Numbered from the stretch's first letter, positions 44,829-56,380 are shown. The stretch: 64,000 bases of DNA from Hepsetus odoe (GCA_017165825.1 CM029387.1:4658435-4722434); one strand, 5' to 3'. Notes: generated from the sequence alone by a model not told the origin. Numbers and translations: made by a program.

Positions 44829-46053
44829 TTCATTTTTTCAGAAATATCAGGAAAACAGGCTGAGCTGAGTTTCTGGCTGGAATGGCAGATACAGTTGGGT
44901 ATCGCTTGCCCAGCAACGATGAGAGAAGCAATCTGAGTTGATAACTACACCTAAGAGTGTGTTGTGAATTGCATAGAAGGGGCCATCATCTGTGGAGAGA
45001 TGATGAAATGTGTATTTGTGCTTTGTTCTTGAGGTTACAAATGTTTCCAAAAGTACGGAATATAGGATGCTATATTTTACTGTTTAATCAAAAGCATTGA
45101 CTAGACTCAAGTACAAGAACCACCATTGTCCACCAAGAAGGAGCAAGGCTCTCTTGAACATTCGGTAGGGTGTCCAGGCATCCTTAGAGCTTCAACAGAA
45201 TTAAAAACAGACTAGAAATGAAGACCAGACAGCAGATCTGACCAACATCTCACTTTGTGGCAGTTTTGGCCAACAGAGGGTGAAGTCCATTCCTTACAGT
45301 GGCTTAATGTCTCCCATCTTCTACAAGACACTTGCTCACCTAGTTTTAAAGAAAACTGTTATAAGACTCAATCAGGAACTTAGAGGTGAATCCACAGTTC
45401 ACTGAAATATCTTTTCCATCCAGGAGGGAACCCAGGGGTAGAAACAGTGGGTTTACAGGCTTCGGAATTGTGCTACCAGATGAGAAAAGCTGATTTCCAG
45501 GCATAAGCTCTACTTGGATGTGGCTCCATGCACTCCACAAATATTGTGCAACTTAACAGGTCACTTAACCACAGTAAAGGCCGACTGCTAAAACTAGGCA
45601 CCACATTTAAGGCAATCACATTTAATTAATGAGAAACATTTCCAATTCTGTAGTCAATATATTATAAAGATCTCCAAGGACTGGTGTTTGGCACCACTGG
45701 TTAAGAGCTAAAATGGGCATCATTAGTAAAATATTTCACAAATTGTAAATGTGGTTTTTAGTTTTATCAGTCAGCCTTCACCGTAGCTTAGTGAGTAGTT
45801 AACATGATATTTCATAGATGAAAATATTGGAGTTTTTACTGATATATTCACCGCAGAACTGGAAATGACTCTCATTTTAGTAACTTGGTCACCTTAACTG
45901 TGACCACGCATGATCATGAGTTCCATGGGGTTGGAACTCATGTTGTCAAGACAGTAGAACCAAAGCAAACAGGGTGGCACCATTAAATCACCAGTGATGT
46001 AGGCTTGTAAATGCTAGTTATAAGCTTGAGAAAACTATATAAATAAGATGCAG
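44829..46053. other. Intron 2 stretch without recognised genes
   Basis: No exon or RNA gene. A perfect 11-bp inverted repeat lies at 45915-45942 (CATGAGTTCCA, 6-nt loop, TGGAACTCATG). Confidence 0.6.
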
Positions 46054-46064
46054 TAATTACCCTA

Positions 46065-46187
46065 CTGCGATGGGCTGGCGACCTGTCCAGGGTGTGTCCC
46101 CCGTCCTTTGACCTGTGTGAGCTGGGATGGACTCCAGCGCCCCCCGCGACCCCGCTTGGGACAAGCGGCAGAAAATGACTGACTGAC
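46065..46187 (+). mobile_element. Tail-only insertion of the composite SINE/LINE 3' end
   Basis: Only the segment 'ctgcgatgggctggcgacct' to 'gacaagcggcagaaaatg' plus (ACTG)n is present, without any tRNA head. It is flanked by TAATTACCCTA at 46054-46064 and 46188-46198. It is therefore an independent 5'-truncated insertion. Confidence 0.88.
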
Positions 46188-46520
46188 TAATTACCCTATG
46201 TCTGTAAATACCTGCCTAAAAGTCATCAAATCACAAAAAATGCTTAGACTTTGATTAGCTGAATCAGGTTAGTTCAGTTCCAGTGAAGAGCCCCCGTCCA
46301 GACATTGTATACTCCATGGCCAAAAACACCAAGCTCCCACACAATCAGCTGGCGGACGGTTGAAGGTGCAACACAGAGTGATTTATGAGCGGCTTAGCTG
46401 AGAATTAGAAAACAACAGGAAAAGGACCTGCGTTGTGTCAGTCTGTCTTTAGAGAGCTGTTCTGACCCAACGGCAATGAGAACACTGGCTTGTAGGTGTT
46501 CACTGAGAAATCAGAGCATG

Positions 46521-46522
<2 letters not shown>

Positions 46523-46568
<46 letters not shown>
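46523..46568 (+). repeat. (CA)n microsatellite
   Basis: About 22 CA units. Confidence 0.95.
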
Positions 46569-46570
<2 letters not shown>

Positions 46571-46674
46571 CCCAACCCACACCCATCCACACACATCAGT
46601 AAATGTCAGTATCTGGCAGTAATCAAATGTAACTAAGGTTGCTAATGCTGTTTTCCATGTATAATGTGATGATG

Positions 46675-46678
<4 letters not shown>

Positions 46679-46717
<39 letters not shown>

Positions 46718-46883
46718 GCTTTATGGCTTGAGTTTACCCTCTGAAACATTAAACTGGCACATTCTGCCTGTGGTTGAATTCTCTTCTCTCTCTCTCTCTC
46801 TCTGTCACTCTTGCTCTTGCTCACGCGCTCTCTCTCTCTCACTCTCTCTCACTCTCTCTCTTGGTCTCGGTCTCGCTCTTGTG

Positions 46884-46929
<46 letters not shown>

Positions 46930-46965
46930 GTCACTCTTGCTCTTGCTCACTCTCTCTCTCGCTCT

Positions 46966-46996
<31 letters not shown>
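46679..46996 (+). repeat. (CT)n microsatellite cluster
   Basis: CT runs at 46679-46713 and about 46785-46996 with GCTCTTG interruptions, followed by (CA)-rich sequence to 47033. They account for the Ser/Leu-rich ORFs here. Confidence 0.9.
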
Positions 46997-47000
<4 letters not shown>

Positions 47001-47158
47001 GTGCACACACTCACGCGTGCGCAAACACACACAGTTCAGGAAATCAATTTAACCCCTCTGTTATACTTTCTTTCCATAGTTATTCCATCTCTCTTTTTAT
47101 CAGCAAACTATGTGCGAAATCGTTGTGTAGGAAAGATTCCAAAGTGACGTGAACGTTT

Positions 47159-47320
47159 CTCATTGTGAAACACAACGAAATGCTTCCTCTGCATTTAGTC
47201 AATCACACCGTGCAGCAGTGAGCGGAGAAGTGTTGGGGATGTTATCTTGCTCAAGGGTACCTCAGGACAGCCTACTGGTCTGGGATTTAAACCCCTGACC
47301 TTCCAATCCTGAAAGCTGTC
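47159..47320 (-). mobile_element. tRNA-derived SINE, diverged
   Basis: Contains 'aacacaacgaaatgcttcct', 'ttgctcaagggtacctcagg', and a B-box-like GGGATTTAAACCCC. Confidence 0.75.
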
Positions 47321-47736
47321 CCAGAAGCTTTTACAGTTTAAGAAACATCAGAAATGCACGTGACATTAATTTATGTCTAAACGCTGCTTGTTTCTATTGC
47401 ACAGCTTGCGGGCCTGATATGTCTGCATTCAGTGTGTGTGTGTGTGTGTGTGCCTGCCTGCCTGGATTGTACAGCTGCTCTGTGAGTGTGGGTGTGTTTG
47501 TTGTTTTTAGGCCCACTGTGACTGCATTACTGGAAGCCTTGACACCATATGCAGAAATACAGAATTATTAGCTTCTGTATGCACACACACACACCACTTT
47601 ATTGAGTACACCTACCTTTGATCTGGACTCACTATCTATTTTTCATTTCCATTTACCATCTAGGTGCACTTTTAATAATTATTTGTAGCATATTTGTGCA
47701 TTTGTACATCCAGCACACAGCGAGCAGGTATGGAGA

Positions 47737-47822
47737 CCGTGCACCTCAGGGCAACCTGCTGTTTCCAGATCCTAACCCATAACCTTCTAATCATTGGGCC
47801 TAGTCCCAAACCACTTCCACCA
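47737..47822 (-). mobile_element. tRNA-derived SINE fragment, highly diverged
   Basis: 'cacctcagggcaacctgctg' followed by 'cataaccttctaatcattgg' and 'cccaaaccact'. It abuts the left end of the next transposon. Confidence 0.6.
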
Positions 47823-47841
47823 TCCAAACCACCCTGCACTG

Positions 47842-49212
47842 CACTGTGTGCACAATTGTTAGGCAAGTGAGTATTTTGACCATATCATTTTTATGCATAG
47901 ATTCCAATTCCAAGTTGCATAAACCTGAATGCTGATTGGATTTAAGCAGATCGGGTGATGTGTATTTGTGAAATGAGGGGGTGTGGACTCAGGAGATCAT
48001 TTCGTAATATGTGCATAATAATTAGGCTGCTTCTTTTCCTTCTCTGGCAAAATGGGCCAGAAAAGAGAGAGAACTGACTCTGAAAATGAAAAATTGTAAA
48101 AAGTCTTTCAAGGGAAAGCAGCACTCTTAAAATTGATATCGGTCATGATCACAGAATCAACCAATGGTCAACAGGGTCACAAGAAACGTGCTGACAAAAG
48201 GAGCAAATAAACCACCAAAGATTTGAGAAGAATCCAACCTGAAGCTACTAGGAACTTGTTATCCTCCGTTATCCTCTACCTGGAGTGTCCAGAAGTACAA
48301 GGTGTTCAGTGCTCAGAGACATGGCCAAGATAAGGAAGATTGAAATCCCAACCACGCTGAACAAGACACAATTTGAAACATCAAGACTGGAACAAAAATA
48401 TCTCAAGACAGATTTTTCAGAGGTTTTATGGAGATGAGATGAGAGTGACACTTGGACCAGATGGACAGGCCCATGGTTAGATAAGCTTCACTTCCACTCA
48501 GATGCCAGTAAGGTGGAGGTGGGATACTGGTTTGGACTGGTATTATTAAAGATGACCTAACTGGACCTTTTCGGGTTGAAGATGGCCTTAAAAATCAACT
48601 CCCAAGCCTACTGCCAGTTTTTAGAAGATACTTTCTTCAAGCAGCGGTTCAGGAAAAGTCAGCATCTTCAAGAAGACCATGATTTTTATGTAGGACGATG
48701 GTCCATCACATGCATGGAGGTTCTCCACTGTGTGGCCAGTAAAGACCTTAAAGATGAAAAAAAAGTAAATGACACAGCCCCTATCCACACCTGACCTAAA
48801 CCCTGTTGAGAACTGGTGGACCTTCTTAGACAGGAAGTTTACGGGGAAAGAAAACAGTGTCTGGGAGGCTGTGGTTGCTGCGGCACAAAAAGTTGATCGT
48901 CAACAGATCAAGAAACTGACCGACTTCATGAATGGAAGGATTATGACTGATATTTAGAAGAAGGGCGGCTATATTGGTCACTAATTTTAATTTTGAAATG
49001 TCAGAATTTACTAATTGTGCACACTAATAGTCGCCTAATAATTGTGCACACATGTATCCCTTAAGACTTTTTTGTCACACTCACATTTCCTTTATGAAGC
49101 ATTCAGTTACTTACTTCGAGTTACTTACACTTTAGATTGACTGATCGCGCTGGATCTGTTCCCGATTAAAATGAATCCTCAAAATACTTTCCTAATAATT
49201 GTGCACACAGTG
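47842..49212 (+). mobile_element. Tc1-like transposon with IR/DR end structure, defective
   Basis: The outer ends CACTGTGTGCACAATT (47842) and its inverse ending at 49212 form terminal inverted repeats. The same core recurs internally as a direct repeat on each side. On the left it is 'gtgcacaattgttaggc' (47848-47864) and 'gtgcataataattaggc' (48011-48027), 163 bp apart. On the right it is 'gcctaataattgtgcac' (49033-49049) and 'tcctaataattgtgcac' (49190-49206), 157 bp apart. Long inverted repeats with two direct repeats each are typical of Sleeping Beauty-type Tc1 elements. It encloses a broken transposase. TA flanks the right end only. Confidence 0.82.
48150..48957 (+). pseudogene. Tc1-like transposase pseudogene of the IR/DR element
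   Basis: Two open blocks overlap in different frames. 48576-48794 ends in NDTAPIHT, equivalent to the QDGAPxH motif around the second catalytic Asp. 48769-48957 contains TPDLNPVENWW, the D-L-N-P-[IV]-E motif carrying the third catalytic residue, and runs to the C-terminus. In an intact DD34E enzyme these residues are 34 apart. Here only about 12 codons separate them across a frameshift, so an internal deletion has removed part of the active site. Upstream (about 48150-48570) the frame has several stops. Confidence 0.78.
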
Positions 49213-49218
49213 TATATC

Positions 49219-49244
49219 GTGTGTGTGTGTGTGTGTGTGTGTGT
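49219..49244 (+). repeat. (GT)n microsatellite
   Basis: Starts 7 bp after the right end of the IR/DR element. Further (GT)n at 49437-49466. Confidence 0.92.
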
Positions 49245-49433
49245 CTGTTTGTTCATAATTTAGGAAGCATATGTGTGTATGCTCGTGTTTGAAATATATG
49301 TGGGTACTTCAATATGTGTTTGTGTGTGTGTATGTGTGAGTTGTTCAGTCTCAGTTTCTCTGCAGTTGCTGCTGTTTCTCCATCTGCTAACATGCCTTCA
49401 ATCTGACATCAGTCGCCCAGGAGAGAACGCCAC

Positions 49434-49466
<33 letters not shown>

Positions 49467-49634
49467 ATGGGCGTGTGGGTGGGGGGCATGGGAGCACAGC
49501 TGAGTAGACAGGTCACACCAACCCGGCTTCAGACCAAGAGCGAGTTTGGGCGTGTGTGTTTGTGTGTGTTTAGCGAGTGTGAGATTACTGCTGGTCAAGT
49601 TCTGAACCAGTTTTCCAAAAGCATCAGAAAAGCA

Positions 49635-49718
49635 TCTCTCTCTCTCTCTCTCTGGCTCTCGCTCTCTTGCTCTCTCGCTCTCTCTCTCGCTCGCTCTCTC
49701 TCGTTCTTGCTCTCTCTT
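49635..49718 (+). repeat. (CT)n microsatellite with CG interruptions
   Basis: CTCTCT run with CTCGCT variants. No gene between here and exon 3. Confidence 0.92.
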
Positions 49719-50113
49719 TATTGATTTAGTCTTGGTACATTTTCCTGTAATTTAATTGGTGACATCAGTGCCAAATGGACCCAGTTTTTTTTTTTTTTTA
49801 TGTCCACAGATCACTCATTTATTGACCTCTGTATTTCAATTTATTAAACAGATTTTTTTTTCTGTCTCTGTAAGCTTTTTCTTTTTGTGCCAATGAACAC
49901 GGAGAAGGATACGTCACATGGTTGAGCAGTTTATGAAAAACTGGCTTCACTCTCGAAGGTTATACATTCTAACGTCACATTCATGCACTACGACCTTTAT
50001 GGAAATCCTGCTGAACTAAACTGATAGTTGTGTTTTTTTTTTATTTTTTATTTTTAATAATACTCTTGATGCAGAAAGCAGCAAATGATCAATTGATACA
50101 AAATGAGCATGCA

Positions 50114-50202
50114 AGGTATCTTGCTTAATGGGGAACTCAGGGCAACCTACTGGTCTGGGACTCGAAGCCACAAGCTCCTAATCTTGGGCCTGGTCCGTAA
50201 AC
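50114..50202 (-). mobile_element. tRNA-derived SINE fragment, diverged
   Basis: 'aactcagggcaacctactgg', B-box-like GGGACTCGAAGCC, and a degraded head. Confidence 0.65.
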
Positions 50203-50324
50203 CCAGGAAACCTTATTATAAAGGAATAAAAAATGAAAACAGATTTTCACATGGACTTAATTTATTTTCAGGGTTATTTGCATCAGGATAATAACGGACA
50301 TTGAAACAATATAAATTTCACCTT

Positions 50325-50560
50325 GACACACACATCAGGGCACAGTTGGAAGGTTTGATTCCTGGTTTGGCTCCTTTTTGAGTCTGGTGTACATGTCCTT
50401 CTCTGCAGTGGATTAGAAATGCAAAATTGGTCCTAGGTGTGAATGACTGTGTTTGTGTGCAGGAACAGGTTCCAGGACACCCTGTGACCCTGCTTAGATA
50501 AGTGGCTCAGATGAATGGGTGGATGAATGGGTGGATGTTTGGACAGATGGATGGATAGAC
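50325..50560 (+). repeat. Degenerate dispersed repeat with (ATGG)n end
   Basis: Same type as 13800-14040 ('gtgtgaatgactgtgtttgt', 'ggttccaggacaccctgtga'), ending in GGGTGGATG repeats about 100 bp before exon 3. Confidence 0.5.
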
Positions 50561-50650
50561 CTGTTAGCATATGCAGTGAATCTAAATGAAAGTCTCTCCT
50601 GGTCTCTTTTTACCATATAAATCATCTCTCTCTTCTTGTTTTTCTTGCAG

Positions 50651-51357
50651 AGTCCTATCAGTCCCTGTTCTCCTTCTCTCAGGGTCACCTGAGCTCTCTT
50701 TTTGAGAGCGTTTATGCCCCCCTGTCCTCTGACATTGCTCCGCACATCTCCACCCTCTTCTCTGATCTCTCCCTCTATATCTGGGACCCCTCAACCAATG
50801 TCTCTGTTGAGGCTGCCGTCCACCATTTCTATGACAACCTCTTCCCACTTGTCCACACCCGACTCATCAACCCGGGAGCAGCAGCAGGAGCTGATGACAA
50901 CGAGATGTCCGACTGCCTTCGGATGACCCGGCAGGATGTGAACCCATTTGGGCGGCATGCCCAGGTCATGGGCGAGGAGCTGGCACAGGCCCTGCGGGCG
51001 GCCAGGGCGCTGACTCAGGCCTTTTCTGTGGGTGAGGAGGTGGTGAACGGGACTGAAGGGGCACCACTAACCAAAGAGTGCTCTCGGGCCCTGGTGATGA
51101 TGCAGTATTGCCCACACTGCTTGGGGCTCACCCTCATACGCCCGTGCGGGGGGTACTGCCTCAATGTGATGCGTGGCTGCTTGGCCAGCATTGCAGAGCT
51201 GGACATGCCCTGGAGGCACTACATGGCCATTCTGGAGGACCTGACCCTGGCCGTTGGCGGCGACCACAGCCTGGAACTCGCCCTGCTCGGGGTCAAAGAT
51301 CGAGTCAATGAGGCCATCCTCCATGCCCAGAATCACGGACCTACACTGAGCGCCACG
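50651..51357 (+). CDS. gpc5: Glypican-5-like, coding exon 3 (cysteine-rich core)
   Basis: Large 707-bp exon encoding residues 105-340, the same layout as the big third exon of GPC3/GPC5. Cysteines at 193, 248, 258, 261, 270, 274 and 281 match the family spacing. With C26, C57, C64 and C65 this makes 11 of the 14 conserved ectodomain cysteines; the rest would lie in exons beyond the window. Residues 258-281 fit the glypican signature (C-x2-C-x-G-L-x4-P-C-x2-Y-C-x2-V-x2-G-C). MQYCPHC and GYCLNVMRGCLA are the GPC5-type form, unlike the WYCSYC form of GPC3. N-glycosylation sequons are N154-V-S and N237-G-T; the second aligns with the conserved NTT site of GPC3/5. The acceptor is TTCTTGCAG at 50642-50650 and the donor GTGAGT starts at 51358 (phase 0). 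The exon is GC-richer than its surroundings. Which teleost duplicate (a, b or c) it is cannot be told. Confidence 0.95.
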
Positions 51358-51975
51358 GTGAGTAATGACACATTAAAATGTGACGACATATAAAGAATGC
51401 TTTTCCTTCAGCAAAACAAGGCTGCACAACCAGCATTAACTATCACCATACAGTGACCGACCGCGAAAGAGTGATCAAGAAAAAGAGAGTGAAAAATGAA
51501 AATAGCGTCACCGTCTCTCTCTCACACAGATGCTGTGTGTCACCCTCATTTACCACAAATTTTCTCAGTTTTTTTAACTCTCTTCTTTCTTTCTTTACTG
51601 AGCACCAACCCTGTATGGGTACTAGATGGTTTTTAACCAGGACTGAAGGAGAACAATCAAACATACAGCCATCATCATCATCATCATGTGACCGTTTATC
51701 AGGCTCACTTTAGGCCTGGTTGAAGGAAAGCTGTTTCTTTTGGTGCTCTGCTTGGATAAAGTGCTGCTGGTTGCTGTGAAAATAAAGAAAAGATGTTTTG
51801 AAAGGAGATTCTCCAAAGATCATAAAGAGGGAAACCGCACAGTAGCCCGTGTGTGTGTGTGCTATTAGAGGAATTATGATGCTGCGGTATTTCTCTGTGA
51901 TGTTTTCCCAAAGGGGCTGTGGTTGGCATTCTCTCCCCCATACTGTGTAGCCTTGAGGTGGCACTGCGCCCTGTG

Positions 51976-51977
<2 letters not shown>
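51358..51977. other. Start of intron 3, no gene seen
   Basis: Begins with the donor GTGAGT. No exon. Short (ATC)n at about 51670-51686. Confidence 0.55.

Positions 51978-52023
<46 letters not shown>
51978..52023 (+). repeat. (GT)n microsatellite
   Basis: About 23 GT units. A (CT)n run follows at 52348-52381. Confidence 0.95.
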
Positions 52024-52024
<1 letters not shown>

Positions 52025-52345
52025 GGTCTGAGTGAGTGAAAGGCACATACTTGGATGAAAGTTTTCAAACACACAAATTAAGTTCCACATAGGGTGGTGT
52101 GCATTCATGGGTAGGCCGGCAGAATTCTCCTTCACACACACACATGCATACACATGAGCAGGAGAAGGTGTGTGTGTGTGTGAGAGGTCAGGTTATACTG
52201 GAGATTGCATGTGACCCCAACTGGACAGTCTGTTGGTTTGTGAGCAGTCTTGGAGGGGATAGACTTTTCACACTTTCATGAGGCGCGTATTCTTTTGGAT
52301 ATCTGAGGTTTCGTTGCTATCTGTATGTCTCAGTACACGTTTCTA

Positions 52346-52386
<41 letters not shown>

Positions 52387-52389
52387 ATA

Positions 52390-52936
52390 CAGTACTGTGC
52401 AAAAGTTTTAGGCAGGTGTGGAAAAATGCTGTAAGCAAAGAATGCTTTCAGAAATATAAATAATGATTGTTTATTTTTATCAGTTTACAAAATGCAAAGT
52501 GAGCGAACAAAAGAAAAATCTAAATCAAATCAACATTTGGTGTTACTACCTTTTGCCTTCAAACCAGCATCAGTTCTTCTAGGTACACTAGCACAAAGTC
52601 AGGGATTCTGTAGGATTATAGTCGGTGTCTGATCAACCAGTTTTACCAAACAGGTACTGATGATCATCAATGTCACACGGAGGTTGAAACACAGTCATGT
52701 TTGGAACGACCTACCAGCCGAGTTCCTTCAAAAACTGTGTGCGAGTGTCCCTAGAAGAACTGATGCTGTTTTGAAGGTAAAGGGTGGTCACACCAAATAC
52801 TGATTTGATTTAGATTCTCTTTTGTTCATTCACTGCATTTTGTTGATTGATGAAAATAAATGATGAACACTTCCATTTTTGAATTCTTTGTTTACAGCAT
52901 TTTTCCACACCTGCCTAAATCTTTTGCACAGTACCG
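52390..52936. mobile_element. Foldback (MITE-like) derivative of a Tc1 transposon
   Basis: 547 bp flanked by TA on each side. The ends (CAGTACTGTGCAAAAG and its inverse, continuing through 'ggcaggtgtggaaaaatgct') are inverted over about 47 bp. Further in, 'gtgagcgaacaaaagaaaaa' to 'catcagttcttctagg' (about 52497-52585) is inverted at about 52745-52845. The right arm encodes a Tc1 C-terminus in the + frame, WNDLPAEFLQKLCASVPR and KGGHTKY. Both arms thus derive from the 3' end of one transposon. Confidence 0.8.
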
Positions 52937-53035
52937 TATACACACACAGTGCCTTTAAAAAATAACAACTCCAACTGCAACTTAAGTTTATTGAAAGTGA
53001 AAAAAGTCACTGCACATTGTTTCCAGAGTGGCTGT

Positions 53036-53210
53036 GGGACAGCAGTGGCCTTGTGGTTAGGGAGTTGTCCCCAGGATCAGAAGATTGTGAGATTGAATCC
53101 CTAACCAGTGTGTTGCCCTGAAGTACTCTTGAGCAAGGTACCGTCCCCATCACTGCCCCCTGGGCTCTTTCAATAGCTTTCAGTAGCCCTGCTGCACCTG
53201 TGTGAGTTTA
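53036..53210 (+). mobile_element. tRNA-derived SINE (V-SINE-like), diverged
   Basis: Head 'gacagcagtggccttgtggt', 'gagattgaatccctaaccag', central 'tgagcaaggtaccgtcccca'. The tail is truncated. Confidence 0.8.
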
Positions 53211-53289
53211 CTTTCCCTCCACTTCACTGAGGAGCAGTGATTGGGGATGGAACCTTGCAAATGAAAGAAATGGGAAAGAAAGTTTTGAA

Positions 53290-53650
53290 CTGTGACAACC
53301 TACAAAGTGCCTAAAGATTAAAGGTTCTAGATAATGGGGATTCAACCACTCAGCGATCAGCATTAGCAGTAAACTAATCACCTGATCATCTGGAATCATC
53401 TGCACCTGTTTCTTCACCGCTTCATGTCTTAAATTAGACTTTGTTCAGCTTGAAGGTTCAGACGTAGATCACTGTGTGGATTAACCAACAAAAACAGTCA
53501 AACTGCTCAGGCACAGAGACTGGACTGAAAATAAGAGACAACAACACTGTCCTTCAGGAAGATCTGGAGAACTGCTCAGGTACAGAGACTGGACTGAAAA
53601 TGAGACAACAACACTGTCCTTCAGGAAGATCTGGAGAACCGTTCCTCAAC
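53290..53650 (+). repeat. Dispersed repeat A, copy 3, with internal 69-bp tandem duplication
   Basis: Matches 33085-33205 plus 33500-33620 without the SINE. A unit starting 'actgctcagg' at 53502 is repeated at 53571 with few differences. Confidence 0.72.
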
Positions 53651-53922
53651 AACACATTAAAAACTTGCCACTCGTTGCCATGATGAGCTTGTCTGCAGAT
53701 GATTAAAAGAAAATTGCTTCACATACCCTTAAGCTGTGGAAGTCCCAAGCTAACGCAGATGAAAACAATTCTCAAACAACCAACAATTATAAAGAGGAAA
53801 TCCACTGAATTTTCAAAATTCCCACATATTTCAGTGCTTAACATGTAAACAAAATCGTTCAGTGGTTTGATGTGAAATGACTCATTGTAGAGTTTTTTTT
53901 TTTTGCTGTTGTTTTATTTTAG

Positions 53923-54112
53923 GGGCAGCGGTGGCCTAGTGGTTCGGGCGTTGGCCGCATGATCGGAGGATCGGGGGTTCGTGCCCTTCCCAATAGGTTG
54001 CCCTGAGGTACCCTTGAGCAAGGTGCCGTCCCCGTCCCGCTCCTCCCTGCGATGGGCTGGTGACCTGTCCAGGGTGTGTCCCCTGTCCTTGGGACAAATG
54101 GCCATGACTGAC
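53923..54112 (+). mobile_element. Composite SINE, internally deleted, with 13-bp target duplication
   Basis: tRNA-like head 'gcagcggtggcctagtggtt', central 'tgaggtacccttgagcaagg', tail 'ctgcgatgggctggtgacct' with its middle part deleted. Flanked by TGTTTTATTTTAG at 53910-53922 and 54113-54125. Confidence 0.9.
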
Positions 54113-54125
54113 TGTTTTATTTTAG

Positions 54126-56380
54126 TGGAGATGAATAAAGCCAGACAGAAATATAGATATACCAGACATTCTTATCCAGGACGATGTACATTGCCTAGAG
54201 CTGGGGAGACTGCTTTACCATCATTTCTACATACTAAACCTTCTGCACACAATTTAAATTTGACTCGGAAATGTAAAAAAGTAAAGGGTAGGTCCTTAAA
54301 GGACATGAGCTGCAGGGTCCACCAGCCAGGTTGAGCCAGTGAATGCATTTGATGACTATCTTGTGGTGTGAGGCTGGTCTTTCTTTTTTCTTCTTCATTT
54401 TGTGTTTCTTTTGCCACCTTTCTGTATCATAACTTTCATTTCCAGTGCACTACATTTCACGTTCTTTTCAATCTCCCATCTGAATTTTTATCATTCTCTC
54501 TCATTCATTCATTCTTCTCTCAGAGGCTTTTTTTGCCGTCTCGCCCACTCTGTGTATTATTTCATTCCACACCCTCTCCTTTCATCCTCATCTCTTAGAT
54601 CTCCTTTCTGTTGATACTCCATCTCTTTTACTTTTGCAGCCTCGGCCACTCGCTTCTGTTCTCGCTTTGCTATTTCCCCTGCAGTGCCCATACAAAAGAA
54701 AATGGAAGTACAGAATACAGCTGATTGGGATTTTTTATTTATTTATTTATTTATTAACAGGGAATCTGTACCTACCCGTGTGTGTGTGTGCGTACATACA
54801 TCATTGGTGCTTCTCAAAGCAGCCACCTATTCAAGCGGAGTATTGGTGTCCGTGTTGGGATAGTGATATAGACATCAATGTTGAGAAAAGGAAAGCAAGA
54901 GAAATGAAAAGTTCGAGACTCACAGCTTGACTTTTTATACACCTTACTTGCCGTTTTATCTTTCCTTGGTTTGCTTACTATTTGTTCACAGGCCTTTAAA
55001 GCACAATACCTAAATAAATAAATAAATAAATATTGGCACAATTTGCAACACAGATAATTCATTTAATGAACTGTTTTGCACCAACTGTAATTCTTCCATC
55101 TCAGAGATTCCCACAATCCTCGGTTACACGACAGACAGCAGTTTCAGATTTACACAGATTCTCACCAAAAGAAGTAAAAAAAAAAATGCATCGAAAGACA
55201 ACAAAGTCCCATAACTTTACGCCGTGGTGAGATTAGAGTTAATGTGAAGCTTTACCTTATTTCCTCCGAGGTTTAACACAGGGCTCTAATTACAGCCTTA
55301 CCGAGGAATGTTAATAGCAACTTGTGCTTTTAGATAATGGAAACAGGCCTCTGGAGGCTGTGGGGAGAGGGCCACATTTCCACAGGCTCCGTTTCACCAG
55401 GCCTGCTAGCGAGAAGGGTCACAGACAGAGTGCTGTCTAGAATTTTTTCTTTTTTTTCCTGGGATTCCCTGCATCCCTCCATTGTGCCCATACATTCATA
55501 GCATAGCAGATTTCTACTTTTCGTATAGCTGAATCTCTTCCTCTGTGCATTTTGAATAAACAAAAAAAAAATGATGCTTTTCCTTTAACTTCAGCAGCTT
55601 TCTTTCTTTCTCTCTCTCTCTCATTCTCTCTTTTGCACACCTCCACTTCTTTCTCCCATTTCCTAGCAGTGCCCCTCTCTACAAATATGCTGACTATGCA
55701 ATTCCCCCCCAAGAAACCATATAATCATTCGCCTGGACACAAATTTATGGACACAGGAAATTATTAAGCGCACTTGCCGAATGAACTGCGCACCATTTGA
55801 TATGAGTAATTAGGACGAGGCGAGTGCGTGCCCTGGCATGTTTGGTATATAAACACAGAACGAGATATTTTGGGTCGACATATTTGACCATCCATCTTCA
55901 TGCTTGTGTGGTGGAGAAGGGAAAGTTCAATATTTGAGTAGCAGAACGGATTTGGCAAAAGCACATTCATGTGATCAGATACCAGGGAGAAATGTGCGTA
56001 TCACCGTCCTCACTGATCTGCAGTGATTAGTAATTTATAGACTGGAACCCTTGATCAGTAACAGCAGAAATCCTCAAAAGCTGAAATTATTACTGAAGAA
56101 AATGCAATTTCATTCATGTCTTACTCATAACTCTTAAAAAAAAAACAAAAAAAAAAAAACAAAGACTAGTGGATATACTCAGCAAATCCTAACAAATGTT
56201 GTATCTGTAGAGGAAAATACATTTTTAAAATGTAGTGAACAATGATTGCATGGCCTTATGGGAAGAAAAACACTTTCTTGTTTTCCTGATGAAAAAAGTC
56301 ACTTGATAAAGAGCCACGTATAATGTGTAAGTATCCCACCTGTAATCATGCAATCTGAATAAAACAGAAGAAAAAATTAC
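54126..56380. other. Intron 3 stretch without recognised genes
   Basis: No exon or RNA gene. Short (ATTT)n at about 54733-54755 and (AATA)n at about 55012-55032. A possible fragment of an L2-type SINE tail lies near 54165-54190. Confidence 0.45.

Noticed and set aside
46728..47152. Overlapping Ser/Leu-rich ORFs of 92-139 codons
   Set aside because: Translations of a (CT)n microsatellite cluster.
51067..51336. Minus-strand ORF opposite exon 3
   Set aside because: Shadow of the GC-rich glypican coding frame on the other strand.
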